In this document: positions 1 to 9,678 of the stretch, one piece after another
Layout of the letters: each line of letters begins with the position of its first letter
How positions within the stretch are numbered: the stretch's first letter is position 1
Assembly: GCF_016653295.1 (NCBI RefSeq)
Contig: NZ_NHSF01000017.1
Location: 1 to 47,423 of the forward strand
Source of the DNA: Halochromatium salexigens
GTDB lineage: Bacteria; Pseudomonadota; Gammaproteobacteria; Chromatiales; Chromatiaceae
Reading direction: 5' to 3'
Length of the DNA stretch: 47,423 nucleotides
Made by a program: the position numbers and the translations under genes
Notes under the pieces: generated by a model
Database searches by the model: none
Told to the model about the DNA's origin: nothing
The model's input: only the letters and a program-made list of their open reading frames with translations

Positions 1-182
1 GGGCGGGCCACCTCTTCTGATGAATCGAGCGTCTGCGGATTGTCGCTCTCGCCGATGCGCAGATCCAGCGCTTGGCGGTGGCGCCTTTGAGAAGGCGGCT
101 TCAAACCTCGACCGCTCTGTTCCACCCGATCTTCATTTCACCGGTGGAGGAGTGGCTGGGAATCTTGGCGGTGGTTTGCGGA
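1..182. other. Unassigned sequence at the window edge
   Basis: No gene could be supported here. The minus-strand transposase homology ends near 200, and neither strand shows a convincing start, ribosome site or known domain. It may be the residue of a deletion that removed the catalytic half of the transposase, or the edge of a neighbouring gene outside the window. Confidence 0.3.
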
Positions 183-664
183 TCAAGGTCGAAAACAACA
201 CTCGAGGGGTCGCTTGGGGTCTTTGTCCTCGCCGAGGCTGCCGGGCTTGCGCGCCCAGCTGTAGAGATCGAGCAGCCCGAGCGCCACCCGATCCGGGGTC
301 ACGGCCAGGGTCGGATGCAGATACAGGCCCCAGCGGCGCTCATCGTTCAGCGGCCCAAGCCCGGCAATGCCCTTCTTGGTGGAATAATCCAGCTCGGTCG
401 TATCTTGGATGCACAGCACCCGGGGATGCGCACGCAAGCGCGCCTCGGTACAGGCGATATGCGGTGCCAGCACGCGCTCGGCGGTGACCGCCTCATGGTC
501 GAACAGGCGGTAGGCGGCGCGGGTCTCGTCCCAGCCTCCACAGGCGGCGGGAAAATACTCACCGTCGGTTTGTCTCCCAATTTCTCCAGCAACTCTCGGG
601 CGCGGCGATTCAGACGTTGATCACCCAGATGGATCCCCGCAAACTCGGCGGCCAGTGCACTCAT
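183..664 (-). pseudogene. Tn5/IS4-like transposase, N-terminal part, frameshifted and truncated
   Basis: Remnant of an IS4/Tn5-type transposase. The first part (from the ATG at 664) reads like the Tn5-type N-terminal DNA-binding domain, with AGIHLGDQRLNRRA and KPTVSIFP. The continuation AACGGWDETRAAYRLFDHE lies one frame away, so one base is missing at about 545-552. The second frame reaches CIQDTTELDY, which holds the first catalytic Asp of the DDE triad. Homology stops near position 200 after PKRPLE, and the later catalytic Asp and Glu are absent. The ATG overlaps the stop of the upstream DUF4338 reading frame (ATGA, 664-661), so the two were probably translationally coupled. It cannot encode an active enzyme as it stands. 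Confidence 0.8.
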
Positions 665-1540
665 GCCGCCACCCCCAGCGCGGTGCGAAAGTCCACGCGC
701 AGCGGGTAGACATAGACCGTCTTGCGCGGCAAGGCGGCGCGGTGGTGGCGATCGAGCTTGCCACGCCCGGTGGTCTCGCCCAGCGCCTGCCAGTTCGCGG
801 CCCGGTAGCAGGTGCCGGCAAAGCGTGGTGCCTCGACAAAGGTCTCCAGCAGCACCACCGCCTCACCATAGCGCGCCGAGAAGTCCTGCGCGACGCGACG
901 CGCGGCCAATGCCAAGACCTTCGAGGCCAGGTGCTTGACCTGCACCCAGGGCAGGATGAGAAATCGGGCGTTATTCAGGACCCGCCCCAGATGCGCCTCG
1001 CGCGCCTGGCGCGTCCAGCCGATCCAGGTATCACGCGCGGCGACCTTCCAGGCCGCGGCACCGAAGCCGACGGCACCCAGCACCCCGTGGTCCCACTGAA
1101 TCAGGTAGCGCAGTTGGGCGCCAGGTAGCGGTTTGTAGCCGAGATAGTGGTAGCGATCGATGAGCCCGTTCCACAGCCGTGAGGCGCGTTGATCGGCCAC
1201 CGGCTCAAGGCGCAGGCCGCTCAGCTCCCTGAGCTTGCCGGTCACCGGCATCGGTTCGGGCCAGCTCTCCGGCCCATGCACGAGACCACGACCATTGCCG
1301 TTGCCTCGGCTCGGCGCCGGCAGCTCAAAGGCCAGCGCGATGCAGGCGCAGCAGTCCGACCCGGGCGCTCATGAGCTTGGGGCGGCCTTGCACATCCGTC
1401 CAGTCCAAAACCTGGCAGACGCGGTGCGCAATCTCGGCGCGTCGCGGCGGCTGCGCCTCGGTGATCGCTTGGTGAATCTGCGCCAGATCCGCCTTGTTAA
1501 ACGCCCGCCCGCACAGCCGGCTTGGAATCCTGTTGTCCAT
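661..1540 (-). pseudogene. DUF4338 (DruA-like) protein linked to the transposase, frameshifted
   Basis: Two minus-strand frames make one DUF4338-type protein. The N-terminal part (1540 to about 1325; FNKADLAQIHQAI, GRPKLMSARVGLLRL) stops at a TGA. The same protein resumes in another frame as ELPAPSRGNGNG and runs through LIDRYHYLGYKPLPGAQLRYL and RNLIL-like segments to a stop at 661. The break at about 1322-1327 looks like a loss of two bases or gain of one. DUF4338 also occurs in DruA of the Druantia defence system. Here, the ATGA overlap with a Tn5-like transposase and the lack of any druE-like helicase make it part of a decayed insertion-sequence unit. Confidence 0.72.
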
Positions 1541-1692
1541 CCGCTCTCGCCCCCCATCAGGTGTGATAGGCGGCTATCTCAGCAGATGCGGGATTGTGTC
1601 TCCAGCGCCAGTTGGCTCTGACCCTTTTGAGATATGGGTAATGGCATGGTTCTGATCGGGCATCTTTTTACTCCAGCCGACATCGTGATCCG

Positions 1693-2252
1693 ATGAGTTT
1701 AGCAAGACTGATGACCAACCCCACAAACAGGCTCGCTGAATACGATGGCGACTTCTATGCTTGGACCCTACAAACCGCGCAACAGCTGCGTTCAGGCCAA
1801 CTTGATCAGGTCGATCTCACGCAGGTCGCCGAGGAGATCGAAGACATGGGCAAGAGCGACCGCCGCGCACTGGAGAGTCATTTGAAGATCCTGATGCGGC
1901 ACCTGCTCAAGTGGCATCATCAGCCCAGCCGTCGCGGTGTCGGTTGGCGCTTCTCCATCGCTATTGTCCTGACTTGTGTGATCCGGACATCAAGATGCCT
2001 CCGGATACTGATAACAAGGGCTTCTGCCGTCTGGATTAGTGCTGGCGGGACAATAATGCGCGCGATGAGATCGCCGCCATCCTGCGCGATAGCCCGAGCC
2101 TCCGGCCGGGACTCGACGAACTCGCCGCCAGCCGTTATCCGGGCGCGCGCAAACAAGCGATCCTCGAGACCGGACTTGCGCCATCCAGCTTTCCAGAGAC
2201 CTGCCCGTTCAGCGTCGAGCAACTGCTCGAAGAAGACGAACTTGCGAACTGA
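1693..2252 (+). pseudogene. DUF29 family gene interrupted by a 90-bp element
   Basis: The N-terminal half (YDGDFYAWTLQTAQQL, VAEEIEDMGKSDRRALESHL, HLLKWHHQP) is a typical DUF29 protein, a small family of unknown function common in cyanobacteria and purple bacteria. After WRFSI the frame is destroyed by an insertion at 1964-2053. Beyond it, in another frame, the expected continuation NARDEIAAIL and a C-terminus ending SVEQLLEEDELAN lead to a TGA at 2250-2252. Deleting 92 bp (element plus one TA) restores S-I-A-N-A-R-D-E and an uninterrupted frame of 156 codons including the stop. ATG 1693 or 1711 could be the start. The clean restoration suggests a recent insertion. Confidence 0.85.
1964..2053. 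mobile_element. 90-bp MITE-like element at a TA target
   Basis: The element begins TTGTCC and ends GGACAA (perfect 6-bp terminal inverted repeats, imperfect beyond). It is flanked on both sides by TA (1962-1963 and 2054-2055). A TA duplication is characteristic of the IS630/Tc1-mariner superfamily. An internal perfect inverted repeat, ATCCGGA (1981-1987) with TCCGGAT (2000-2006), could form a hairpin. There is no coding capacity, so it would need a transposase supplied in trans. The family assignment is inferred from the target site only. Confidence 0.75.
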
Positions 2253-2304
2253 TCCTCGACCCAGTTCGGCTCGCACGGAAAGATGACCCTCGCCCGAGCC
2301 CGCC

Positions 2305-3102
2305 TCACAACAGCCGCTCGATGATCAGGCGCGAATCGACCTCGCGCACCCCGGGGATATTTCCGGCAATGGTCTCGGCAACGCTGCGCTCGGCCGATGA
2401 GGTCACTGAGCCGCTTAGCGTCACCACCGCTTCGCGCACCTTGATCTCGATCGCGCGCGCGTTGACCGTCGTATCCGACTGCAACAAGGCCCGCAAACGA
2501 CCCCTGATCCAGTCGTCCTCGCGCTCCAATTGCTCGGCACGTCCCTGCCGCTCGCGCTCACCGGGGATCAAGCCGGGATCGACACTGATGTAATTGAAGA
2601 CCTCGTTGACGCCCTCGGTGCTCTCGGCCATCGCCGCCATGCGATCCTTGGTCGCCGAGGCGCCGACCTGACCATGTAAGCGCACCACCCCGCGCTCGAC
2701 CTCCGCCCGCACATCCAGCGGGATGTTCCTGACCTGCCAGCGCAGCCGCTGTTGCAGCCGGGCGGCGGTGGTTCGATCCTGTACCTCGGTGATCAAGCCG
2801 CTGTTCGCCTCCGGCATCGGCGCCTCGAGATCCAACGCCGACGCAACCTCGGTGTCCTCGCCGGCGATCAGCCGCGCGAGCTGCGTGGCGAGCGTGGCCT
2901 CGATCTCATTGGCAACCGCGCCTTCGAGACGTAATCCAGCATCGCTTGCTTGCACCTCGATGCGATAGCCACCCAGCAAGGGGTTCATATCGATCAGCAC
3001 CTGTGCCTTGGCCGCGCGCTCGGCGGGCGCGGCGCTCTCGGCACTCACTGGCAGACTCATGGCGCCGAGCACGAGCGCTGCTGCGAAACGGCTTATACGC
3101 AT
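2305..3102 (-). CDS. Periplasmic BON-domain protein
   Basis: A secreted protein of about 265 residues. The start at 3102 (MRISRFAAALVLG) follows AGGAG at a 6-base spacing and gives a clean signal peptide cut after VSAES-like residues; a longer frame to 3201 lacks such support. The mature part carries two clear BON domains, around residues 115-185 (VVRLHGQVGASATKD, EGVNEVFNYI) and 200-265 (AVVTLSGSVTSSAER, IPGVREVDSRLIIE), and a less certain one before them (GLRLEGAVANEIEA). BON domains are thought to bind phospholipid or membrane surfaces, as in OsmY, so an envelope-stress role is likely. The DUF4168 gene precedes it with a terminator between. Confidence 0.8.
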   Translation of the reverse strand: MRISRFAAALVLGAMSLPVSAESAAPAERAAKAQVLIDMNPLLGGYRIEVQASDAGLRLEGAVANEIEATLATQLARLIAGEDTEVASALDLEAPMPEANSGLITEVQDRTTAARLQQRLRWQVRNIPLDVRAEVERGVVRLHGQVGASATKDRMAAMAESTEGVNEVFNYISVDPGLIPGERERQGRAEQLEREDDWIRGRLRALLQSDTTVNARAIEIKVREAVVTLSGSVTSSAERSVAETIAGNIPGVREVDSRLIIERLL

Positions 3103-3149
3103 ACCCATCTCCTGATCACCTGCCCGATCAACTGATCGTCGAAACACAA

Positions 3150-3181
3150 AGAAAGCCGCCGAACACAATGGCCGGCGGCTC
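3150..3181 (-). terminator. Rho-independent terminator after the DUF4168 gene
   Basis: On the minus strand, GCCGCCG pairs with CGGCGGC around an 11-base loop and is followed by TTTCTTT. It lies between the stop of the DUF4168 gene (3253) and the start of the BON gene, so it should separate their transcripts. Confidence 0.65.
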
Positions 3182-3252
3182 ACTTGCGACGCCTTCAGCA
3201 AGCGCCGCTCAACAAGCCCGAGAGGGCTTGCGTTGGGTGGATGCCCACGCGA

Positions 3253-3690
3253 TCAACGGGCCTCATTGACGGCCGTCTTCACCCGCTCGGCGAGTTCCGG
3301 ATCTTGGCGCATGCCAACGGCGATATCATTGTACTGCTCCACCGAGATGCCGCTGTCCTCGACGCTTTTCGCCATCTCATCCTGAGCTTCCCGCTGCATG
3401 GTCTGAGCGGCCTCGGCGCTCGGCGCCTCGGATAGCTTCTCGGTCAGATCCTCGCTGATCTCCTGCACCGACAGGAAGGCATCAGCGAATTCCGAGACCG
3501 TCGCATCGTCGACATCCAGCGGAGCGCTGGGCGCGGGCGCCTGATAGCCCGCGCCTTGGGCGCCGGCTCCAGCACCCTGCTGAGCCCCAGGTTGGCCAGC
3601 CCCGCCCTGAGCAAAGGCAGCGCCCGTGGCGCTCAGCAGGGCAACCGTCGCCAGTGCGGTGATAAGCGGATTGAGTGTCATCGTTTTCAT
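3253..3690 (-). CDS. Secreted DUF4168 protein
   Basis: A small exported protein of about 145 residues. The start at 3690 (MKTMTLNPLITALATVALL) has a GGAGG ribosome site seven bases upstream and gives a signal peptide ending AFAQ. A Gly/Gln/Ala-rich linker (QGGAGQPGAQQGAGAGAQG) leads into the DUF4168 core with the motif ISVEQYNDIAVGMRQDPEL near the C-terminus. Members are found in the envelopes of proteobacteria and cyanobacteria; function unknown. A TTGGCACG -24-type element lies at 3752-3745 on this strand. The gene may therefore belong to the sigma-54 regulon of the NtrC-type regulator at 6610-8013. Confidence 0.8.
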   Translation of the reverse strand: MKTMTLNPLITALATVALLSATGAAFAQGGAGQPGAQQGAGAGAQGAGYQAPAPSAPLDVDDATVSEFADAFLSVQEISEDLTEKLSEAPSAEAAQTMQREAQDEMAKSVEDSGISVEQYNDIAVGMRQDPELAERVKTAVNEAR

Positions 3691-3735
3691 CGTCAAACCT
3701 CCAGGTGAGACGTTTGTGAATGGCATTTTCACTCT

Positions 3736-3752
3736 TTCACTTGCCGTGCCAA
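3736..3752 (-). promoter_or_regulatory. Possible sigma-54 promoter of the DUF4168 gene
   Basis: The minus strand reads TTGGCACG at 3752-3745, a perfect -24 half. At the right spacing the -12 half is GTGA instead of TTGC, so the usually invariant GC is not conserved. The predicted start point would be 35-40 bases before the ATG. Plausible but weak because of the -12 half. Confidence 0.3.
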
Positions 3753-3820
3753 CTTTGAAAACAGGATGCACCGCCGATCAATCAATGGCTTATAACTCCT
3801 GGCCCGCTCCGGCACCGACA

Positions 3821-3903
3821 CGGGACAGTCCGGCAAGCGAGTCATTTCGACACATGTGGCGTTGTGCTACGTGACATCCTGACTCTGTTGATCGAGCTTG
3901 CGG
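3821..3903 (-). repeat. Duplicated tail of the NtrC-type regulator gene
   Basis: 3840-3903 matches 6582-6646 with about 6 differences in 65 aligned positions by eye, and looser similarity extends left to 3821/6571. On the minus strand it encodes RKLDQQSQDVT and a stop, matching the regulator's C-terminus RKLDEQGQDVT, followed by the regulator's downstream region. The rest of the gene is absent. It is either the fossil of a second regulator copy or a short local duplication. Confidence 0.8.
3848..3857. promoter_or_regulatory. Possible activator site upstream of the DUF4168 gene
   Basis: CGACACATGT, containing the palindrome CACATGTG, lies about 98 bp upstream of the -24 element of the DUF4168 gene. 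The same 10-mer lies about 93-102 bp upstream of the sigma-54 promoter of the lipoprotein gene. NtrC-type activators usually bind at about this distance. This copy sits inside a duplicated piece of the regulator gene's tail, which weakens the argument. Confidence 0.27.
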
Positions 3904-3923
3904 GAGTGCTCCCCTGAGCGTCC

Positions 3924-4210
3924 CAGGGCAATCGCATCAAATATTACTTATATTCTGAATCTTTAATATCTTTTAATTCAATGCGTTATATCTGCTATGC
4001 GACGGATCTCGGTTCCATCCAGCAGAAATGCTGCTGGATTCTCCCGCAGACCCCGTGCGACGAGTGTCTCCGAGCGTCGATTGCTGGCAAGGACTTTGAA
4101 CCCTCGCTCTATCCACGCTCAGAAATTCGGGCTCTACGTTCTCCACCATGCTGATTTCGCTAGCATATAAGTGCTCTTTAATATTAGCGTATCTTGATGC
4201 GATTGCCCTG
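3924..4210. mobile_element. 287-bp MITE with 17-bp inverted ends and 10-bp target duplication
   Basis: CAGGGCAATCGCATCAA at 3924-3940 is the exact reverse complement of 4194-4210. The flanks are identical direct repeats, CTGAGCGTCC at 3914-3923 and 4211-4220, a 10-bp target-site duplication. The interior is more AT-rich than its surroundings and holds no recognisable transposase. The duplication length and CAGGG ends would suit the ISAs1 family, but that is a guess. It lies 41 bp beyond the stop of the SulP gene and between that gene and the duplicated regulator tail. Confidence 0.85.
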
Positions 4211-4250
4211 CTGAGCGTCCCGCCGAGCCCCATGCCTGACTTGATGGCCT

Positions 4251-6011
4251 TCAACCCCCTGCGCATTCATGGAAGATCCGCTTGTCGCAGGTTGCACAGA
4301 CCGCCTTATCGAGCTTCTGGTAGATCGCATGGATCGCCGCCTCCTTGCCCCGGAACACATTGCGGGCGCCCCTCGCCTCGATACAACCACAGGCTTCGAG
4401 CGTCTCCCACAGCCCCTGCTTGACGTTGATCAGGTACAGGTCGCCGCCCTCGCGCTGGCGGCGCTTGGCCTCATCTGCCAAGGCCTGTCCGCCCTGAAGA
4501 TCGACAAAATTGATGCCATCGGCCAGGATGGCCAGATGTTTTTGGGTCGGATGACGCGCGCGCAGCAGATCAAAGCCGCGCTCGACATGGGCGACCGAGC
4601 CGAAGAACAGCGAGCCATCGATACGGATGAAGCGCAGCTGCGGACACTGAGTCACCTCCGGCTCGCTGGAGAAGGCATGCTTGGGCAACCGCGGATCGGG
4701 GGCCAGGGTCACGATGCGCGGCTTCGAGGTCCGCTCCAGATAGAGCACCAATGACAGCAACACCCCGGCGAAGATCGCAAACTCCAGTTCCAGGAACAAC
4801 GCGGAAAAGAAGGTGACGCTGAGGACCGCCGTCTCGCGCTTGGAGGCCACCAGGATGTGGCGGATCTCTTTGCGATCGACCAGCCCCCAAGCGACCAGGA
4901 ACAGAATCCCGGCCATTGCCGCTGTGGGCAGGTAACTCGCCAGCGGGGCGACCAGCAGCACGATGACCATCAACAGCAGGGCGGCAAAGATCGCTGCTAA
5001 TGGCGTCCGCGCACCCGCCTCGAAGTTGACGCCGCTGCGATTGAACGAACCAGTGGCGACATAGCCGGAGAAGAACGAACCGGCAATGTTCGACAACCCC
5101 TGTCCGATGAACTCCTGATTGCCATCGATGCGATAGCCACCGCGCGCCGCGAGCGCACGCGCAATCGAGACCGCTTCGGTGAGCGCGAATAGGGTCACCG
5201 CGAGTGCGGTCGGTGCCAGCTGCTTGATCTGATCGAAGGTCGAGATCGGCGCCGAGAGCGGCGGCAGGCTTGCCGGCAAGGCGCCGACCGTGGCGATGCC
5301 CGTGTTTGCCTCACCCAGCCAGGCATTGAGTCCCAGGGCGACCAGGCTGCCACCCAGCATCGCCGCGATCATATAGGGCATCCTTGGCAACCAACGTTTG
5401 ACCGCAATGCCGACCAGCAAGGTGGAAACGGCAACCGCCGTGGCGCTGGGGTTGATGTCGATCGCATGCTGGCCGAACTCGATCAGGATGTCGTGGAAGT
5501 GGCCACTGCTGTCCATCTCCAAGCCAAAAAAGTGCTTCAGCTGCTTGGCGGCGATCAGAAACGCTGCCCCGGCGGTGAAGCCGACCACGACCGAGTGCGA
5601 AATGAAATTGACCAGCGCCCCGAGGCGCGCAAACCCGAGCGCCAATTCGAGCACGCCGACCATGAAGGTCAGGGTCAGCGCCAGGCTCACATAGTCCGGT
5701 GTCCCCGGCACCGCGAGCAGCGAGAGCGACGAGAACAGCACCACCGAGGCCGCCGTCGTCGGCCCGGAGACCAGGTGGCGCGACGAGCCGAAGAGCGCGG
5801 CGATGATCGCCGGCACCATGCCGGCATAGAGGCCATATTCCGGCGGCATGCCGGCGATGGTCGCGAAGGCCACGCCTTGCGGCAGCACGATGATGGCGCC
5901 AGTCAGCGCCGCCATGAGGTCGGCGCGCAGATCCTCCGGGCGCACCTTGGGCAGCCAGATCAGGAAGGGAAACAGCCACGTCAGTCGGCCGCGGAGTCGT
6001 GCAGGGGCCAT
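4251..6011 (-). CDS. SulP family inorganic anion transporter with STAS domain
   Basis: A 586-residue inner-membrane transporter of the SulP/SLC26 family, moving sulfate, bicarbonate or a related anion. Residues about 10-430 form the hydrophobic core with family signatures near LPQGVAFATIAGMPPEYGLY, SGPTTAASVVLFS and GQGLSNIAGSFFSGYVATGS. Residues about 455-560 form a cytoplasmic STAS domain (IRIDGSLFFGSVAHVE, ILADGINFVDLQGG). The tail has a small cysteine cluster, CATCDKRIFHEC, seen in a subset of bacterial SulPs. The substrate cannot be told from sequence. It shares a ~200-bp divergent region with the lipoprotein gene at 6215. Confidence 0.9.
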   Translation of the reverse strand: MAPARLRGRLTWLFPFLIWLPKVRPEDLRADLMAALTGAIIVLPQGVAFATIAGMPPEYGLYAGMVPAIIAALFGSSRHLVSGPTTAASVVLFSSLSLLAVPGTPDYVSLALTLTFMVGVLELALGFARLGALVNFISHSVVVGFTAGAAFLIAAKQLKHFFGLEMDSSGHFHDILIEFGQHAIDINPSATAVAVSTLLVGIAVKRWLPRMPYMIAAMLGGSLVALGLNAWLGEANTGIATVGALPASLPPLSAPISTFDQIKQLAPTALAVTLFALTEAVSIARALAARGGYRIDGNQEFIGQGLSNIAGSFFSGYVATGSFNRSGVNFEAGARTPLAAIFAALLLMVIVLLVAPLASYLPTAAMAGILFLVAWGLVDRKEIRHILVASKRETAVLSVTFFSALFLELEFAIFAGVLLSLVLYLERTSKPRIVTLAPDPRLPKHAFSSEPEVTQCPQLRFIRIDGSLFFGSVAHVERGFDLLRARHPTQKHLAILADGINFVDLQGGQALADEAKRRQREGGDLYLINVKQGLWETLEACGCIEARGARNVFRGKEAAIHAIYQKLDKAVCATCDKRIFHECAGG

Positions 6012-6063
6012 AGGCGTCTGACCTCAACTTGCTCATCAGGAGTCAGTTTGACACGGGTCGGAT

Positions 6064-6073
6064 CGACACATGT
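6064..6073. promoter_or_regulatory. Possible activator site upstream of the lipoprotein gene
   Basis: CGACACATGT, about 95 bp upstream of the sigma-54 promoter at 6165. The identical 10-mer is at 3848-3857 at a similar distance from the DUF4168 promoter. Both contain the palindrome ACATGT. This is a candidate binding site for the response regulator encoded at 6610-8013; not proven. Confidence 0.3.
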
Positions 6074-6164
6074 ATCCAATCAATACGCCCGCCTCTCTCT
6101 TGCGGGTGCGACTGCTCGGCCTGTGCAGTGCAGCCTGTTGGGGTCTTGCGGCGATCCCAACGCT

Positions 6165-6180
6165 TGGCATGTCATCTGCA
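6165..6180 (+). promoter_or_regulatory. Sigma-54 promoter of the lipoprotein gene
   Basis: TGGCATG-TCAT-CTGCA matches the sigma-54 consensus TGGCACG-N4-TTGCA except for two positions. The invariant GG (6166-6167) and GC (6178-6179) are at the correct spacing. The predicted start is near 6191, about 25 bases before the ATG at 6215. A sigma-54 activator gene lies convergently just downstream of the lipoprotein gene. Confidence 0.55.
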
Positions 6181-6214
6181 TTGCGCTTGGTTCACTGAAA
6201 AACCACGGAGCATG

Positions 6215-6532
6215 ATGACGATGAATGATGAACGGCATTCGACGGCGCGCCCGTTTGCAACCTTGACGACGATCAGCCTTGGGCTGTTAGCGAGCGCTGC
6301 CCTGGCGCTCACCGTCGGCTGCAACGGAACCGATATGGGTACGCTGGAAGAGCAGGATCTCCCGGAGCCGAAGCAGCCGGAGTGGAATTACAAACAGCCC
6401 GAGTCACCGCAAGCACCCGACCCGAACCCAAGCGCGGGTGGCACGATGGGCAACCCGAATGATGGCGCACCCTACGGTGCCCCGGCTGATGAGCCAGCAG
6501 GGGATCTAACCGACGGCCAGAGCCAACGCTGA
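6215..6532 (+). CDS. Small proline-rich lipoprotein or secreted protein
   Basis: About 105 residues. The N-terminus has a charged stretch, a hydrophobic segment (TTISLGLLASAALALTVGC) and a cysteine after TVG, resembling a lipobox although the -3 position is not the usual Leu. The rest is hydrophilic, rich in Pro, Asn, Asp and Gly, and probably disordered. GGAG at 6207-6210 serves one of three clustered ATGs (6212, 6215, 6221). No family is recognised. The sigma-54 promoter upstream and the neighbouring NtrC-type regulator suggest an envelope-stress or sensing accessory, as ZraP is to ZraSR, but there is no sequence similarity to ZraP. Confidence 0.6.
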   Translation: MTMNDERHSTARPFATLTTISLGLLASAALALTVGCNGTDMGTLEEQDLPEPKQPEWNYKQPESPQAPDPNPSAGGTMGNPNDGAPYGAPADEPAGDLTDGQSQR

Positions 6533-6609
6533 CTCTAAACGCATCCGCACCAGGGCGCAGGCATGAACGTGACAGCCGAGCGAGTCATTCCGACATGTGT
6601 GGCGTTGTG

Positions 6610-8009
<1,400 letters not shown>

Positions 8010-8013
<4 letters not shown>

Positions 8014-9572
8014 GTCAGCCTCACTGCTCGTTCGACGTCGGCCGAGGCGCGCTCCGACAGCGGCAAACAGATCAGGAAACAGGCACCCCGTTGTTGTTTG
8101 GGCTCGAGCACGAGGCGGCCACCATGCTCGGCAATGGCCGCGCGCGCCACCGCCAGCCCAAGGCCGGTGCCCTGTCCAGCTGGCTTGGTGGTAAAGAACG
8201 GCTCGAACAAGCGCTCGACGGCCTCGGCGCCGATCCCGGGCCCATCATCACGCACCCGCAACAGCAGTCGATCATCGACGCGCTCGGCGCTGATCTCGAC
8301 CCAGCTCGCCGCCGCCTGCACGGCATTGTCGAGCAGATTCCCCAAGGCCTGCTCCAGGCGCAGCGGGTCGGCCAGCAGCCTGAGTTCGGCCAGGGCCTCG
8401 GGCCGCTCGATCGCCACCTCTACATCCTGGCGCGACGAGGCCTGCCGCGAACGCGCGACGACGCCATCGATCAAGGCCGCCAGTTCGACCGGGCGACGAT
8501 TCAACGGCCCCTGGCGGGCGAAATCGAGCAATTCGCGCACGATGCGCTCGACGCGTGCGAGCTCGGCCAACAGTTGCGCGAGTTCGGCCTGCGCCGGCGC
8601 ATCGGCCGGCAAGCGGCGCGCGGCGCGTTGAGCGCGTCCGGCGACGCTGCCGAGCGGGGTGCCAAGCTCATGCGCCAGACCCGCCGCCAGCCGCCCGATC
8701 GCCGCCAGCTTCTCCGATTGGCGCAGCTCGCGTTCGAGTTGTGCCTCGCGCGCGCGTTGCTCGCGCAGACCTTGCTCGGAGGCCTCCCAGCGCCCGATCA
8801 TGGCGTTGATGCTGGTACCGAGACGGCGTAATTCATCCGGTCCACGCTGCGGCACGCGCAGGCCGGCCTGACCGGTCCCGATCGGCTCCATGGCCCCGGT
8901 GAGGGCGCGCACATGGCGGCCGACGGCGCGATGATGGCCGATCAGCACCACCAGCACGAAGACCACCGCCAGCAACCCCAACGCGCTGCCACCGAGCCAG
9001 CGCAGGCGCGCTAGATAGTCGTGGAAGCGCGACAGATCGCGCGTCACTTGCAGCAGCCCGACCACCTGCCCAGCCGGATCGGACAGCGGCAGAAAGAACG
9101 AGAACACCTCACGGCCACGGCGCTCTTCGACACTGCCCTGGGTGCCCTCGGCGGTCACCGCGCGGGCATCGCGGCGGCGCTCCAACAACGGGCTGCGCGG
9201 GCCGCTGGTCGCGACCCGCTCGCCGGCGCTGTCATAGACATAGGCGCCGAACACCTGATCGATCTGGAACACCGAGTCCAAGGCCTCGTGGACTGCATCG
9301 GTCTCGCCGCGCACCATGGCCGCCGCGATCGGCAGCCGGATCGAGCGCGCCACCAGTTCGATGTCATCCTGCAGGCGCCGCATCATCTGCCCCTCGAGTT
9401 CGCGCAGCCCGAGCATGCCCACGGCCACCAGGATGCCGAGCAGCGGCAGCAGCACGAACAGCAGGACGGCGTTGCGCAGGGAGTTGAAACGTTGCATGCC
9501 GGGCATTGTGCCGCAGAGCGCCGGCGCGCGTCGCACCGGGCACGGGCGCTGGCGCCCAGCATTGTCATTCAT
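8010..9572 (-). CDS. Membrane sensor histidine kinase, partner of the NtrC-type regulator
   Basis: 520 residues. Segments in order: transmembrane helix at about 34-53, a periplasmic sensing region of about 135 residues, a second helix at about 193-212, HAMP to about 265, and a HisKA domain with His301 in LAAGLAHELGTPLGSV. The HATPase domain follows with N-box EQALGNLLDNAVQAA, G1 DDGPGIG, F-box FEPFFTTK and G2 GTGLGLAVA. This matches the ZraS/AtoS class. The start at 9572 has AAGG five bases upstream; an internal ATG at 9497 would begin just before the first helix. The signal it senses is unknown. A SulP transporter is divergently transcribed from about 100 bp away. Confidence 0.92.
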
Positions 9573-9678
9573 CGATACCTTGCCCTCTTAAACGTCAATG
9601 ATCGATCCAGGACCAGTAGGCTAGAATCGAGGCCACGAGAACACCGATGACCTGACGTATCGAACTCCGAGACGCCCC

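Noticed and set aside
661-1540. DUF4338 as evidence for a Druantia defence system
   Set aside because: No druE-like helicase or other Druantia genes are nearby. The gene is coupled to a transposase and broken by a frameshift.
3973-4266. A 97-codon minus-strand frame between the DUF4168 and SulP genes
   Set aside because: It runs through most of the MITE and across its right end into unrelated sequence, so it is accidental.
9573-9678. A sigma-54 promoter for the kinase/regulator operon or the second SulP gene
   Set aside because: No GG-N10-GC element of acceptable quality was seen on either strand in this divergent region.
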